Shown: positions 1-12,240, counted from the first letter of the stretch. The stretch: 64,000 bases of DNA from Papio anubis (GCF_008728515.1 NC_044991.1:44658968-44722967); one strand, 5' to 3'. Translations and numbers: made by a program. The notes: generated from the sequence alone by a model not told the origin.

Positions 1-21
1 TCTTTATTAACATAATTATGA

Positions 22-326
22 GACTGGGCACAGTGGCTCACGCCTGTAATCCCAGCACTTTTGGAGGCCAAGGTTGAGTGGATTACTTGAGCCTCACATG
101 TTCGAGACCAGCCTGAGTAGCATGGCAAAACCATTCCATCTCTACAAAAAAATACAAAAATTAGCCAGGTGTGGTGGCGCACGCCTGTAGTCTCAGCTGC
201 TGGGGAGGCTGAGGTGGGAGGATCACGTGAGCTCACGGAGGTTGAGGCTGCAGTTAGCTGTGATCATGCTACTGCACTCCAGCCTAGGCAACAGAATGAG
301 ACCCTGTCTCAAACAAACAAACAAAA
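22..326 (+). repeat. Alu (old, AluJ-like)
   Basis: Full-length dimeric Alu ending in an (AAAC)n-like tail. It has J-type features: GAGGTTGAGGCTGCAG and ACGTGAGCTCACGG in the right arm. It is flanked by CATAATTATG at 11-20 and CATAGTTATG at 327-336, the target-site duplication with one change. Confidence 0.9.
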
Positions 327-336
327 CATAGTTATG

Positions 337-1469
337 TAGGGCAAATACCTAAAAGTGGTATTTACACCTGTTATCTGTAACTGGAAAGTTTAAGCAATTC
401 TTACGTTTCCTGGGATAAACCCCAACTTGGTTATGATACCTTATCTTTTTGTATATTCCTAGCTTAATTTAGTAATATTTTATTTAAAATATTTGTACTT
501 GTGGCAAAGAGGAATATGATCTGTAGTTTTTCATTCTTGTATTGGTTTTTGGTATTAGGGTAATGTTGACCTTATGAAGTGAAAATGTAAAATGAAAGAG
601 TATCATCTGTAATTCCACTATCCTAATTCAACCACTGGTTAAGAAGATTACAGTTTAATTTACCATTTCTCTGTTGTTGAATATTTGATTAAGTTTCTAA
701 TCTTTCACTACAGTGGACCTACAACATTGAAAAAAAAAAAAACAGGACAGATCTCAAACCCTAAAATATCAAGCTTTTCTTAAATCTCTTCATTTTCATC
801 AGCAGCCAAGTAACTGCTTGCTTTTTCAGGGCCTTTTAATTTTAAAAACTTTTAAAACAAAGGTGTGTTGTTCGTCTCTTCCAGCCTAGAAATGTTTCCA
901 AGCATGCCAGGACTAGTAGAGAACAACCAGGCCACAATGAGAAGCTGATACTAGCATTCAGGCTTAACTCACCAGTTAGTTACGTGACTTCCCTGCTCAC
1001 ACAGCAACTTTACATGTGCTGTAGATCAACCTGTGGTTCTCTCACAAGCTGTTAAAACTACCAGTGTCAAAACCTCAAATGTTAAATCTCAGATGCCAAG
1101 TATCTGGGATGTTATAAATAACCTATAACTTTTTCCATATTTTGAATTATTTTCTTAGGATAGTTTCCCAGAAATAGAATTACTAAGAAAGGGCAGAATA
1201 CTTTTTGTATCTTTAAGTTATTGCCAAATTGCTTTCTGAAAGTGTTGTACCAGCTTATAATACCTTCAACAATCAGTAAGAGTGTCAGTTTCACGGAATT
1301 ATCGTCAACATTGGGTATGTATTTTTTACTTTTAATTGAATAGGGGAAAATTGATATTTTAATGTATGATGAGTTTTCAAAAGTCTTAAACTGTAATATT
1401 TTGAAGGCCCCTAATGGGGTATTGGTACATGCACGCATGCATATACAAGTGTAAAGGGCTTTTCTGTGT
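337..1469. other. Intronic sequence, no recognised feature
   Basis: AT-rich sequence with a short A run near 730. No exon, RNA gene or repeat family that I can name. Short reading frames here have no coding character. Confidence 0.5.
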
Positions 1470-1470
1470 G

Positions 1471-1504
<34 letters not shown>

Positions 1505-1540
1505 GCACACACATATATATACACACACACACACACACAC
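1470..1540. repeat. Compound (TA)n(CA)n microsatellite
   Basis: Alternating purine-pyrimidine tract: (AT)n, then (AC)n with one CG interruption, then (AT)n, then (AC)n again, about 70 nt in all. It produces spurious open frames on both strands (YICVCVCVC and THTHTHT translations). Confidence 0.95.
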
Positions 1541-2564
1541 GATCATTGAACAGTCTTTCTGTACCTCAGTTTATTCGTATGGAATTTGGAACTAATAATA
1601 CCTTTTTTGCTTAGAGATACTTATAAACGTTATAAACTACAAAGTACTTTCATGACGTGTGTATTTCAGTGAATTTATGTCTTAAGAAATGTGTGTTTTT
1701 GGTAACAGTTACCCTGAACCTCAGGACTTTTTTGATGTTATACTTCAGTAAACCACAGAGGGTCAGTGTGAGATTATACCATATCATTCATTGATTCTGT
1801 AGCTCGAATCTCCAAAATATTAATCTCTTCAGGAAAATAAGTACTCTTAATCACTAACATTTGTTATGGTTTTGTTTGATTTTTCCAAAGAAATTCTAGT
1901 TTAGACTATTTAAACTTTCTACCTTTTTACATTGGGTTATACAGTATGGTACATGAGGAGTTTAATTTCTTTTAAGGGTAAGTGTTAAGGGAACTGATAA
2001 CAGGTTCGTGGGTATAACAACTGGAATGAGCTACTCTTTCTATCAATATTTTAGTTCCTATGGAAATGTGATAATACGATTTTATTAATTAGGATTATAA
2101 ATAAGTAAAAATGTTGAATTATAAAATTTTTAAAGAAAGTTACTCTTAATTATTTTGATGTATGTGGAGCTATATTTCCTATCTCAATGCATTGCTAAAG
2201 GTATCCTGCCAACTTAACTAATGGGTAGATAAGGTGATGCATATAATTAGCCAGTTGGGCCTTCATCAAGAAATGTACCTTGTTGGGGAATTTGTAATAC
2301 ATGTATAAATGAAGTGTAATCAGTTTTCTCTCTTTATATAACTTCCCCTGTATTAATAGTCCAGTTAATCTACATAATATTTTTTGTAGATAATGCAAGC
2401 TGAATATAAACTATATATGAAATTCCATCCAGAAATAAATAATGTCATGTTTCTTTGTTTATAATCTTAAAATATTAAATATGATGAAAGTCCTGTTTTT
2501 CTTAGCTGTCTCTGGCTTCATAGATACTAGTGAAATGGATAGCTGGTCTTTTTTCTACTCAGCA
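1541..2564. other. Intronic sequence, no recognised feature
   Basis: AT-rich unique-looking sequence. No repeat that I can assign and no exon. Confidence 0.5.
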
Positions 2565-4545
2565 TTCTCCAGAACCCCAACTTCCCTTCGTTATTCCATC
2601 AAATACTTACTGAACACCTACTCTGTGCCAGGAATTATTCTATACACTGTGTGAGCAAAACATAAAAATCCCTGTACTCACAGATCTTATAATCTGGTGA
2701 AGGAGAGACCAAACAGGTGACAGATACATAAGAAACATATTTGACCAGGATCTAAAGGAATTAGAGGTCAGGGAGTGATCCTGGCCCAGGAAGACTGTGT
2801 GAGCAGAGGAAGTAGCAAAGGAGTATCCTTGAAGCTATACTTTGTCTCTTGTGTTTGAGGAATCCAAGGAGAACAGTGTGACTAGAGTGGAGGAGAGAAG
2901 TAACTGAGATCAGAGAGGTAGTTTGGAGCCAGACATGAAGACCTTGTAGGCCATTATAAAGACATGAATTTCTGTGACTGAGATGAGAAACCACTGGAGA
3001 GTTTTGAGCTCAGGATCAGTCAAATCTGACTTTTATGTTTAACAGGATCACTCTTGCTGCTATAGATAAGTAGATTAAAGTGGGGGGTAAGGACCAAATT
3101 GGGGAGATCAATCAAATGGCTGTTGGAGTAATTTTCAGATAATGAAGCTTGTGGATGGAACATGTTTGCAAGGGAGCATCAAGAATTCTTTTTTTTTTTT
3201 TCATACACTGAGCTCAAGATGCCCATTGATACCTAAACAGACATGTCAAGGAATCAGTTGGGTATACAGTTAAGAGTACAGGGCTAGTGGAGATATAAAT
3301 TACAGAATCTTCATTGTATAAATCTCTGAAAGTGAATAAGAACAACCAGGTAGTGAGTATAGGTTAAAAAAAAAAAAAAAAAAAAAAGGGAAGGTTCAAA
3401 AGCTGATCCTTGGAGCACTCTGGCATCTAGAGGTAGAGGACTTGAGCCTGGACCATTCCAAGCAGCTGGAGAGGCTATCAGAGAAGCAGGAGGAAATTCA
3501 GAATTGTGGGGCATTCAGCCTGCCAATAAAGTAGGCATTTCAGTGAGAATATGGGTCAATAAAATGCAGACTGAGAATGACCATTGGATTTAGCAGTGTG
3601 AAGCTCACTGGTGATATTGAATGGTTTTTGTGGGATGATGGGGGATGAAAGTGAGTAGTGTGGTTTGAAGGAAGAATGGGAAGAGAGGTATTGGAGACAG
3701 TAAGTACAGGCAACTCTTTTACTAAAATATTTGATAGAAAGTTGCAGGCACCATGACACTTTAAAAAAAAGTACTTCAAAGTGTAACTTCCAAAAACTAA
3801 GACATGCTTCCATTATGAGCATGATGCCACTTTCACACCAAGGGAATTGTTAGTCTCAGATTACTAGAGAGATTAACTTATGCCTAGTGGTCCATTATTG
3901 GAATGCTAAGCATGTGGAAGTTACTTATATTCTACTGCTCAAAGTTTGATTGCAAAAATTCAAAAAATTGCAACCTCAGGCATAAATGGGTTAAAATGAA
4001 AAGATTGGAGCTAGTGGTAGAAGAGTAAGATGCTTGGAAAGTAAGGTTGTGGTGGGACTGCAACTTTGGGTAATCAATCACATGGTCTGTTTACAATCCT
4101 GGCAGTGAATTTCTAAGATGGGGTAGAGTGTAGAACCATAGGAGAGGAGGTCAGTGAACTGTGAGGCCAAAGGATCATCCGTGTGGATACTGAAGTCACC
4201 GAGAATTATGACAGAAGTATTGGAAAGAGTGGCAGTGAGCTAAAATTAAAATGAGGAGAGCAACTGCGGTCGTTAGATACCTACATCAGCTTCTGGAAGA
4301 ATTTGCTTACAAAGAAGATATCTACAATAAGGAAGAGTGTAGTCTATCTAGTACAGCCTGAAAACATGATACTCAGAGTGGAGGCATTGGGGAGGAGGGC
4401 CAGTCAGTGGATGGGAATTGGCAGTGAGTCGCAGGGACAGTGGGAAAGAAAAATTCATCTCCTAAAAGAGAGAGGGGAAGCAGTGTCCTCAGAAGAGAGC
4501 TAAGTTTTAGTGAAACTCCAGTGAGCAGATAAATGGGTAAGGGGG
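2565..4545 (-). repeat. Long L2 LINE remnant, antisense
   Basis: Reads on the minus strand as an L2 3' half. The left end has the L2 3' terminus (TACTTACTGAACACCTACTCTGTGCCAGG, complement of the CTGGCACAGAGTAGG-type end). Moving right come the RT-domain noncoding-strand phrases (GACATGAAGACCTTGTAGGCC; CCTTGGAGCACTCTGGCATC; GACCATTGGATTTAGCA). Near 4190 is GAAGTCACCGAGAATTATGACAG, the complement of the endonuclease LLGDFN region. It is about 2 kb, heavily decayed, with no intact frame. The same family recurs near 13190 and 31335. Confidence 0.7.
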
Positions 4546-5769
4546 CTTTTGTTAATAACTAATGACTGACTGACTAACTGATTAGTAAGTAGAATGGCTT
4601 TAGTCATTGAGGATGTTCAGCATTGTTTTGGGAGAAGGAATGATTTGGAAATTGTAAATTTCATGTGGTGGCAGATTTAAATATGAATAAAGGGATTTTG
4701 AGATTAGTTTTGATGGTCTTAAAGCTTTAATAGTGGTAGGGATGTGAATGTCATTGGGATATCTTGTCAGGAGCACACAGAGTTCTAGAATACTTACTCT
4801 TGGGAAGGAGGCATGGAAGCCAGAAAACTAGAGGTGCCCCTTACTGTCTCACGCTGGCAAGGACTTTTCTTACTGTCTCACACAGCAAGAGGAGTCCCTT
4901 TTTGACTCCTGTTCCTTGGGCATGGAGTAGGACTGTAGCTGTTCCTTTGTTCTGCTTTTTCCTCCTCCACTCTTCACAGTTGTAATTTCATTTTTATTCT
5001 GGTATCTGCTTTTTATCGTTTGTCCTGCTCCGCCACATTTATTTTATCTCCATTTCTCTGTTCAGTTGTTCCACTGAGTAGCTTAAACAGAGACATCAAT
5101 GACATGCATATGTGGCCATTGTATTATTCATTCTTTTTATTTAGAAGTAAAAATGTTTTTGAATTAGTTGGGCATTCATTTTGTTAGGCAGCCCAGTTTC
5201 AATCATTTTAATTTTTAGACGTCTCAAAACCTGTTCACTGTTTAGTTTTGGCTCCTTTTCATTTATTGCCAATGTACTCATTATTTGAAATATATTCACA
5301 ATTTTTTTTTTGGTCAGAACTTTTAAAATAACCAGATGTTTAAAATTTTGAATTGAGTATAGGAGAGGGCATTAAATGGAAAACCTGAACTTAAAATAAA
5401 TAAGCTAAAAGAATTTGTAGTTTGCCTCAGATTTTGGTGGTGGGAAGGAAACCAGGTCACAGTGCACTCTTGTAACTTGTAAGAAGTCACAAAGCTAGTA
5501 AGTGGCTAGAATTTTAAAACCTAAGCATGAGCTCCTTCCTTGAATCATCCAGTTAACAGATTGACTCTGAAGAGTTTGTAAGGCAATAAGCTATAACTTC
5601 ATACTGTGCAAAAAAGATTGGAGTCATGTTTGAAATGTGTAATAAAAATGAGAAGCAGTTAGAGTTATCTAAAAATGATGCTAATACATTTCCTACATAT
5701 GATTGCTGCTTATTTTCTCAGTGCTTCTTGAATTATTTGGTAGACTGTTTTGTCTCTTAATAATATTGA
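4546..5769. other. Intronic sequence, no recognised feature
   Basis: No repeat confidently assigned. 4755-4985 is somewhat GC-richer with short frames but shows no splice-bounded exon. Confidence 0.45.
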
Positions 5770-6084
5770 TTTATTATTATTTTTTATTTTTTTTATTTAT
5801 TTTTCGAGACCTTCCTCTGTCGCCCGGGCAGGAGTGCAGTGGCGCTATCTCAGCTTACTGCAACCTCCGCCCTCCGGGTTCAAGTGGTTCTCCTGCCTCA
5901 GCCTCTGGAGTAGTTGGGACTACAGGCGTGGGCCACTATGCCCAGCTAATTTCTGTATTTTTTGTAGAGATGGGGTTTCACCATGTTTGTTGGTCGGGAT
6001 GGTCTCGATCTCTTGACCTTGTAATCCACCCGCCTCGGCCTCCCAAAGTGCTGGGATTACAGGCGTGGGCCACCACGCCCAGCC
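5770..6084 (-). repeat. Alu, antisense
   Basis: Begins with an interrupted poly(T)/TTTA tract, then the complement of an Alu right arm and left arm, ending GGCCACCACGCCCAGCC. It abuts a second antisense Alu directly, giving an Alu tandem pair. Confidence 0.92.
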
Positions 6085-6393
6085 TTATTTTATTTTGTTT
6101 TATTTTTTGAGACAGAGTCTTGCTCTGTCGCCCAGGCTGGAGTGCAGTGGTGCGATCTTGGCTCAGTGCGAGCTCCGCCTCCCAGGTGCACGCCATTCTC
6201 CTGCCTCAGCCTCCCGAGTAGCTGGGACTACAGGCGTGCGCCACTACGCCCAGCTAATTTTTGTATTTTTTTGTAGAGAGGAGATTTCACCATGTTGGTT
6301 GGCCAGGATGGTCTTGATCTCTTGGCCTTGTGATCTGCCCGCCTCGGCTTCCCAAAGTGCTGGGATTACAGGCATGAGCCACCACACCCGGCC
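6085..6393 (-). repeat. Alu, antisense (AluS/Y-like)
   Basis: TTATTTTATTTTGTTTTATTTTTTGAGACAGAGTCTTGC start and GAGCCACCACACCCGGCC end. It lies head-to-tail right after the Alu at 5770-6084, probably having inserted at that copy's edge. Confidence 0.92.
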
Positions 6394-7120
6394 AATTTGA
6401 TTTTTAAAAAGAGACTTTCCAAGAAGCTTTTTAAAAAGATTTAATGCAAAAAGCAAGGATATTTTTATACTAGTAGTTTCAGAAAGTGCTATAATTGCAA
6501 TGCCTTATGAAGTTTCAGGTTAATTGATCTGGTTCCCTCCCACATCCCCCCACAGGAATCCAGTTAAAATGTGTAAATCAGCAAGATCCTCTGGTTGCAA
6601 AGATCTAGGATGATTCTGTTAATATAGTCCTTCCCGCTGTTTGCATATGTAGCCACTGTTTCTAGACCATACTGTTAATACCTTTTTTTTTTTATAACTA
6701 TGCCTTAAACTTGCAGTGTGCCCCAATTGAGCTCAAGAAAAGAAAACTTGTCACATGTATTGTTTTCCCATAGCCCACAGCTATGCTGATTTGTTTGAAG
6801 TTGTGAATTCTTTGGTCTGGAAAGCAAAACTTTTGCTATTCTATTTGTGGTGGTCCTTCGTCATTCTATCTGTATTCTAACTGCCTGGCTAGTAAGCTGT
6901 CACTTTTCATTGCACGTGTTCCGTGTGTTATTTTGACAGAACTCAGTCATACTACTTGCTTTAACAGTTTCATTATTGCAAAATTGAAAAGTTGGGCCCT
7001 GATGTTATGCTGTAGGTTCTTCATAAAGTTTTGCTAGATGGATAACATAGTAACCTTTTATTACATTTTCTCACAGATAACGTTTTTGAGTATAGCATCT
7101 TCGTATCTCTTCTCAAGTGT
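6394..7120. other. Intronic sequence, no recognised feature
   Basis: Unique-looking AT-rich sequence between Alus. No exon seen. Confidence 0.5.
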
Positions 7121-7427
7121 TATTTATTTATTTATTTTTTTAAGAGACAAGGTCTTGTTCTGTTGCCCAGGCTGAAATGCAGTGGTTCAGTCATGACTCC
7201 TTGTTACCCGGAACACATGGGCTCAAGCGATCCTCCTACCTCAGCCTCCCAGGCATCTAGGGCCACAAGTGTGTGCCACCATGTCTACCTAGTTCATTTT
7301 TTATTTTTTGTAGAGCTGGGCTCTTACTACGTTGCTCAGGCTGGCCCCAAAATCCTGGCCTCAAGCTGTTCTCCCTCCTTGGCCTCCCAAAGCGCTGGAA
7401 TTACAGGCATGAGCCACCATGCCCTGC
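7121..7427 (-). repeat. Alu, antisense (AluJ-like)
   Basis: TATTTATTTATTTTTTTAAGAGACAAGGTCTTG start and GAGCCACCATGCCCTGC end. Divergent, with the AAGAGACAAGGTC form typical of AluJ. Confidence 0.9.
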
Positions 7428-7592
7428 TTTTTGAAAGTATTGTATTAATTTGTTGTGCCAACTGGAGAACTTTCTGTCATTTAGCTTTTGAAAGCTCAGA
7501 AATACCGATAAAATTATACACAAAATAAAATCTAATTTCTACCATAGTTTCAGGTTTTGGAGCCAAGAAAAGGATAGGGCGTAAGTACTTTA

Positions 7593-7906
7593 CTTGTTTG
7601 TTTGTTTGTTTGTTTCGAGAGGGAGTCTTGCTCTGTCGCCCAGGCTGGAGTATAGTGGGGCTGTCTTGGCTCACTGCAACCTCTCCCTCCCGCATTCGAG
7701 CGATTCTCCTGCCTCAGCCTCCCGAGTAGCCAGTACTACAGGCACACGCCACCACACCCAGCTAATTTTTATTTATTTATATTTTTTGTAGAGATGGGAT
7801 TTTACCAAGTTAGCCAGGCTGGTCTTGAACTCCTGAACTCAGGTGATCCACCTACCTTGGCCTTCCAAAGTGCTGGGATTACAGGCGTGAGCCACAGGGC
7901 CCAGCC
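7593..7906 (-). repeat. Alu, antisense, with clear target-site duplication
   Basis: (TTTG)n tail, then the complement of an AluS-type body ending CCACAGGGCCCAGCC. Flanks repeat GATAGGGCGTAAGTA (left, from about 7573) and GATAGGGCATAAGTA (right, from 7909). Confidence 0.93.
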
Positions 7907-8262
7907 TAGATAGGGCATAAGTAACTTTTCTGTAGATATTTGGTTTGATACAAAATTTAATCTCACTCTGGGGCCATATTGCCATTTTGTGTCCTCTGAA
8001 AGATTTGCAACCTTTCTCAGTGTCTTTTCAGTTAGACTGTTGTAGACAGTTACTCACTGTATTCAATATGCAATGGTAATTTTTGGCATTGAGGTCTGTG
8101 GTGAAGCCAGTAAAACCTCCTGTGGCTTGAACTGGTGGCTGGGCAAACTGAATCTGCTGGTTTTATGTGGGAGTGAGAGGGTACTTTCCTTCTTCAATTT
8201 AATCTTCACTGAGGGTGGGTGGTGGGATAGCGGTCATCAAATAGCTATCAAAAGATATACCT

Positions 8263-8565
8263 GGCTGGGCATGGTGTCTCTGCCTGTAATCCCAGCACTT
8301 TGGGAGGACAAGGTGGGCAGATCACCTGAGGTCAGAAGTTAGAGACCAGACTGGCCAACATGATGAAACCCCGTCTCTACTAAAAATACCAAAAATTAGC
8401 CAGGCATGGTGGCTCGTGCCTATAGTCCGAGCTACTTGGGAGGCTGAGACAGGAGAATCTCTTAAACCCCGGCAAGTGGAGGTTGCAGTGAGCCGAGATC
8501 ATGCCACTATACTCCAGCCTGGGTGACAGAGCAAGACCCATCTCAAAAAAAATTTAAAAATAAAA
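8263..8565 (+). repeat. Alu, sense (AluS-like)
   Basis: GGCTGGGCATGGTGTCTCTGCCTGTAATCC start and A-rich tail. Target duplication AAAAGATATACCT on the left (8250-8262) and AAAAGATATATCCT on the right. Confidence 0.92.
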
Positions 8566-8784
8566 AACACAAAAAAGATATATCCTTAGCTCAGTCTACT
8601 CATTCAGTGATGTGGAAAACTTTTATCTGTAAAATTCTTTAGCATGACCTTGAAAACCTGACCCTGTGTGTGCCCAAAGATGAGTAACCACTGAGTTCCC
8701 ATGGGTGTTTGGAATGATGTGCTTTCTTAGTAAATTGAAGCATACACTTTGGAGGTATATGCTTTCCTAATAATTTGAAGTCTG

Positions 8785-9054
8785 GGCTGGGTGCGGTGGC
8801 TCACACCTGTAATCCCAGCACTTTGGGAGGCCAAGGCGGGTGGATCACAACATGGTGAAACCCTGTCCGCTACAGAAATACAAAAAAAAAAAAAAAATTA
8901 ACCTGGCATGATGGCAGGTGCCTGTAATCTAAGCTACTTGGGAGGCTGAGGCGGGAGAATCGGTTGAACCCAGGAGGTGTAGGTTGCAGCGAGCCGAGAT
9001 CATGCCGTTGCACTCCAACCTGGGCAACAGAGCAAGACTCCATCTCAAAAAAAT
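8785..9054 (+). repeat. Alu, sense, internally deleted
   Basis: Alu lacking about 35 nt of the left arm: it jumps from GGTGGATCAC to AACATGGTGAAACC. Flanks AATAATTTGAAGTCT and AATAATCGCAAGTCT are the target duplication. Confidence 0.9.
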
Positions 9055-9239
9055 AATAATCGCAAGTCTGTCTCTGTAGGACTTAACCACACTTTTCCTA
9101 AGCATTGTCAGCTTAGAGCGTCATAAAACATGTTTTATTTTAGGATCCCATTGCTGTAAACAGAGGAATTTTAAAAATTTAATTCTTAGATGCATAATTT
9201 TGATCCAGAAGCATTACATTTTAAAATATCCTTTGAGGG

Positions 9240-9531
9240 GCCGGGCGCGGTGGCTCACGCCTGTAATCCCAGCACTTTGGGAGGCCGAGGTGGGCGGATC
9301 ATGAGGTCAGGAGATCAAGACCATTGTGGCTAACATGGTGAAACCCCGTCTCTACTAAAAATACAAAAAAAATTAGCCGGGCGTGGTGGCGGGTGCTGTA
9401 GTCCCAGCTACTTGCGAGGCTGAGGCAGGAGAATGGCATGAACCCGGGAGTGGAGGTTTCAGTGAGCCGAGATCACGCCACTGCACTCCAGCCTGGGGGA
9501 CATAGCAAGACTCCGTCTCAAAAAAAATAAA
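9240..9531 (+). repeat. Alu, sense (AluY-like)
   Basis: GGCCGGGCGCGGTGGCTCACGCC start, GAGATCAAGACCAT and CATGAACCCGGGAG Y-type features. Perfect target duplication ATCCTTTGAGGG on both sides. Confidence 0.94.
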
Positions 9532-9554
9532 AGATCCTTTGAGGGAGGAAGGGG

Positions 9555-9715
9555 AAGTTTGCACTTATTGGTTGCCTGTGCTGCATCAGGAACTATTCTG
9601 GATGCTTCATACACAATATTACATTAAATTATTCAAGGTGGTTAGTACCCCATTTGCAGAAGAGAAAACTGAGGTATAGACTTGCTTAAGATCATAAAAC
9701 TAGGAGACAGAAGAA
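9555..9715 (+). repeat. MIR/L2-type ancient SINE fragment
   Basis: Contains the diagnostic order of a MIR: GGTTGCCTGTGC, then TACACAATATTACATTAAATT, then CCCCATTTGCAGAAGAGAAAACTGAGG and AAGATCATAAAACTAGG. Confidence 0.6.
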
Positions 9716-9799
9716 CTGTCACAGATTTTTAGTAGATTCTGTCATCAGAGAATTGATAAGAATAGAAATAGAGCTTTATAAGACAAGCTGTGGAAAATG

Positions 9800-10268
9800 C
9801 AGTCATACCCTGTATAACAACATTTCAGTCAACGGTGGACTGCATATACAACAGTGGTCCCATAAGACTTATAGTGCAGCTGAAAAGTTCCTATCAACTA
9901 GTGCTGTCATAATATTTTTGCACAGCAGATTGCCTTTTTTATGTTTAGATACACAAATACTACTGTTGTGTTCCAGTTGCCTACAGCATTCAGTACAGTA
10001 ACATGTTGTACAGGTTTGTAGCCTAGGAGCAATAGGTCATACCATATAACCTAGATGTGTAATAAGCCATAACATCTAGGTTTGTGTAAGTATACTCTAT
10101 TATGATGTTCACACAATGATAGAAAGGTCTTAACATTAGCCTGGATGTGTAGTAAGCTATACACCATCTAGGTTTGTGTGAGTATACTCAGTTTTAATGT
10201 TTGCACAACAATAAAAATGCCTAACACATTTCTCAGAAAATGTTCCATCATTAACTGACATGTGACTG
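9800..10268 (+). mobile_element. Tigger/MER2-like nonautonomous DNA transposon
   Basis: Starts CAGTCATACC and ends GACATGTGACTG, matching the imperfect inverted ends (CAGTCAT...ATGACTG) of TcMar-Tigger derivatives that I recall. Internal phrases (GTACAGGTTTGTAGCCTAGGAGCAATAGG; CTAGGTTTGTGTAAGTA) belong to the same family. The segment from 10050 is duplicated at 10140. TA follows the right end. Confidence 0.7.
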
Positions 10269-10343
10269 TATTGAAGTTCTAAATTTTAATATTATTTTGA
10301 TTCTCTATTACCCTCATTCTATATTTTCTCTCTCTCTCTCTCT

Positions 10344-10639
10344 TTTTTTTTTTTTTTGAGACAGAGTCTCGCTCTGTCGTCAGGCTGCAGTGCAGTGGCA
10401 CCATCTCGGTTCACTACAACCTCCACCTCCCAGGTTCAAGCGATTCTCCTGCCTCTGCCTCAGCCTCACGGGTAGCTGGGACTACAGGTGCCACGCCCAT
10501 CTAATTTTTGTACTTTTAGTAGAGACGAGGTTTCACCATGTTGGCCAGGATGGTCTGTCTCTGTCTCTTGACCTTGTGATCCGCCTGCCTCGGCCTCCCA
10601 AAATGCTGGGATTACGGGCATGAGGCACTGCGCCCTGCC
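10344..10639 (-). repeat. Alu, antisense
   Basis: (CT)n then T15 tract followed by GAGACAGAGTCTCGCTCTGTCG, ending GGCACTGCGCCCTGCC and a further T20 tract. AluS/Y-like. Confidence 0.92.
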
Positions 10640-10766
10640 CTTTTTTTTTTTTTTTTTTTTTTAAATATACAACTCATTTTTCTCCGGTATACTCTTTCAA
10701 ATACTGTGTAAAGGACACTGCCAGTGAAGTAGGCAGTTAATTACAAATACAAAAGTTGAAAGTGTA

Positions 10767-11054
10767 GGCCGGGCGCGGTGGCTCAAGCCTGTAATCCCAG
10801 CACTTTGGGAGGCCGAGACGGGCGGATCACGAGGTCAGGTGATCGAGACCATCCTGGCTAACACTGAAACCCCGTCTCTACTAAAAAGTACAAAAAACTA
10901 GCCGGGCGAGGTGGCGGGCGCCTGTAGTCCCAGCTACTCGGGAGGCTGAGGCAGGAGAATGACGTAAACCCGGGAGGTGGAGCTTGCAGTGAGCCGAGAT
11001 TGCGCCACTGCACTCCAGCCTGGTGACAGAGTGAGACTCCGTCTCAAAAAAAAA
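10767..11054 (+). repeat. AluY, Old World monkey type, sense
   Basis: GGCTCAAGCCTGTAATCCC head and CTAGCCGGGCGAGGTGG middle, the cercopithecid-style AluY variants. Flanks AAAAGTTGAAAGTGTA (10751-10766) and AAAAGTTGAAAGAGTA (11055-11070). Confidence 0.93.
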
Positions 11055-11070
11055 AAAAGTTGAAAGAGTA

Positions 11071-11944
11071 AACCTTAAAGGATTACTCTATTTCAAGGAT
11101 TCCCAACCAGCCTACCACCAGTGGATGACAAATTAGCCACAATCTTGATCCCTTTCATCCTTAGGCCCACCAGAGCCCCTAGGCTGTTTTCTTCTCTGGT
11201 TGTTTCCTCCGTTTTCTCTGTCATGGTGTACAGACATTGTCATTGTGTCTACCATGTAGGAAAATGTTTGGGAAGGTACTGCTTTCTTAGTAGTTATTTG
11301 GAAAGTCTTTTTTTAAAAGTAGAGGAATTATGGTTAACTTACATAAACTCACTCAAATATGGAAGAAAATATTTAGATTGCAACAAGAAAAATCAAGTTT
11401 GAATTTAGTTGTGACTGTTATAATTGTTCTTAAATATTTGAATGCTAGGGAAATTGAAGTGTTTATCATTTCCCTTTGTTTTTTATAACAAAGAAGTTTT
11501 TGAAATTGACTTAGAAATGCTGTTTTGGTTGTACCCCAGCCTCAGTATATCCTTCTATATTCATAGCTTCTGTGGACAGGAAACTTCCAAGGAGGAAAAT
11601 GATTAGGCACCCGAGTTTACAGGTGGATTTTTCAAATGCAATCTGTAGGGCCTGCTTATAATGAAATTTGGGATAGCATTAACAGTTTATTGTGATTACG
11701 GAGAGCATAGAGGCCTCGAAGTCAGAAAATTTAGGTTTAAGTTATCATTTTTGATGGGGATTAACTGACAAAGAGGCAGGTGAAAGCTGTTTAGCACACA
11801 GTTGTCAAAGGGTAAACATTCTTTTACTGTCTTTTTAAAAATGTTTATACTTCATTGTGAGGAAAAAGTCATAAAGAAATGCAATATATATGTATATATT
11901 TATATATTAAAATGTGTATTTACAGTTTAAAGAAAAATAAAATG
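11071..11944. other. Intronic sequence, no recognised feature
   Basis: A short frame at 11121-11402 has no family resemblance and no splice support. AT-rich to the right. Confidence 0.5.
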
Positions 11945-12240
11945 GACTGGGCGTGGTGTCTCACATCTGTAATCCCAACACTTTGAGAGGCCAAGGCAGG
12001 TAGATCACTTGAGGCCAAGAGTTCAAGACCAGCCTGGCCAACATGATGAAACCCTCATCTCTAATAAAAATGCAGAAGTTAGCCAGGCATGGTGGTGTAC
12101 ACCTATAATCCCAGCTACTCAGGTGGCTGAGGCACAAGAATCTCTTGAGCCTGGGAGGCGGAGGTTGCAGTAATCTGAGATCATGCTACTACATTCCAGG
12201 CTGGGTGACAGAGCAAGACTCTGTCTCAAATAATAGTAAT
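11945..12240 (+). repeat. Alu, sense (AluS-like)
   Basis: GACTGGGCGTGGTGTCTCACATC start and a tail with TAATAGTAAT. Target duplication AAAATAAAATG on both sides. Confidence 0.92.

Noticed and set aside
1112..1614. Open frames of 144 and 66 residues on opposite strands with CVCVCVC and THTHTH runs
   Set aside because: They are translations of the CA/TA microsatellite.
5703..6400. Several overlapping open frames with LALSPRLECSGAI- and PVIPALWEAEAGG-type translations, here and at many other places
   Set aside because: These are standard translations of antisense and sense Alu sequence. They coincide with Alu boundaries and are not genes.
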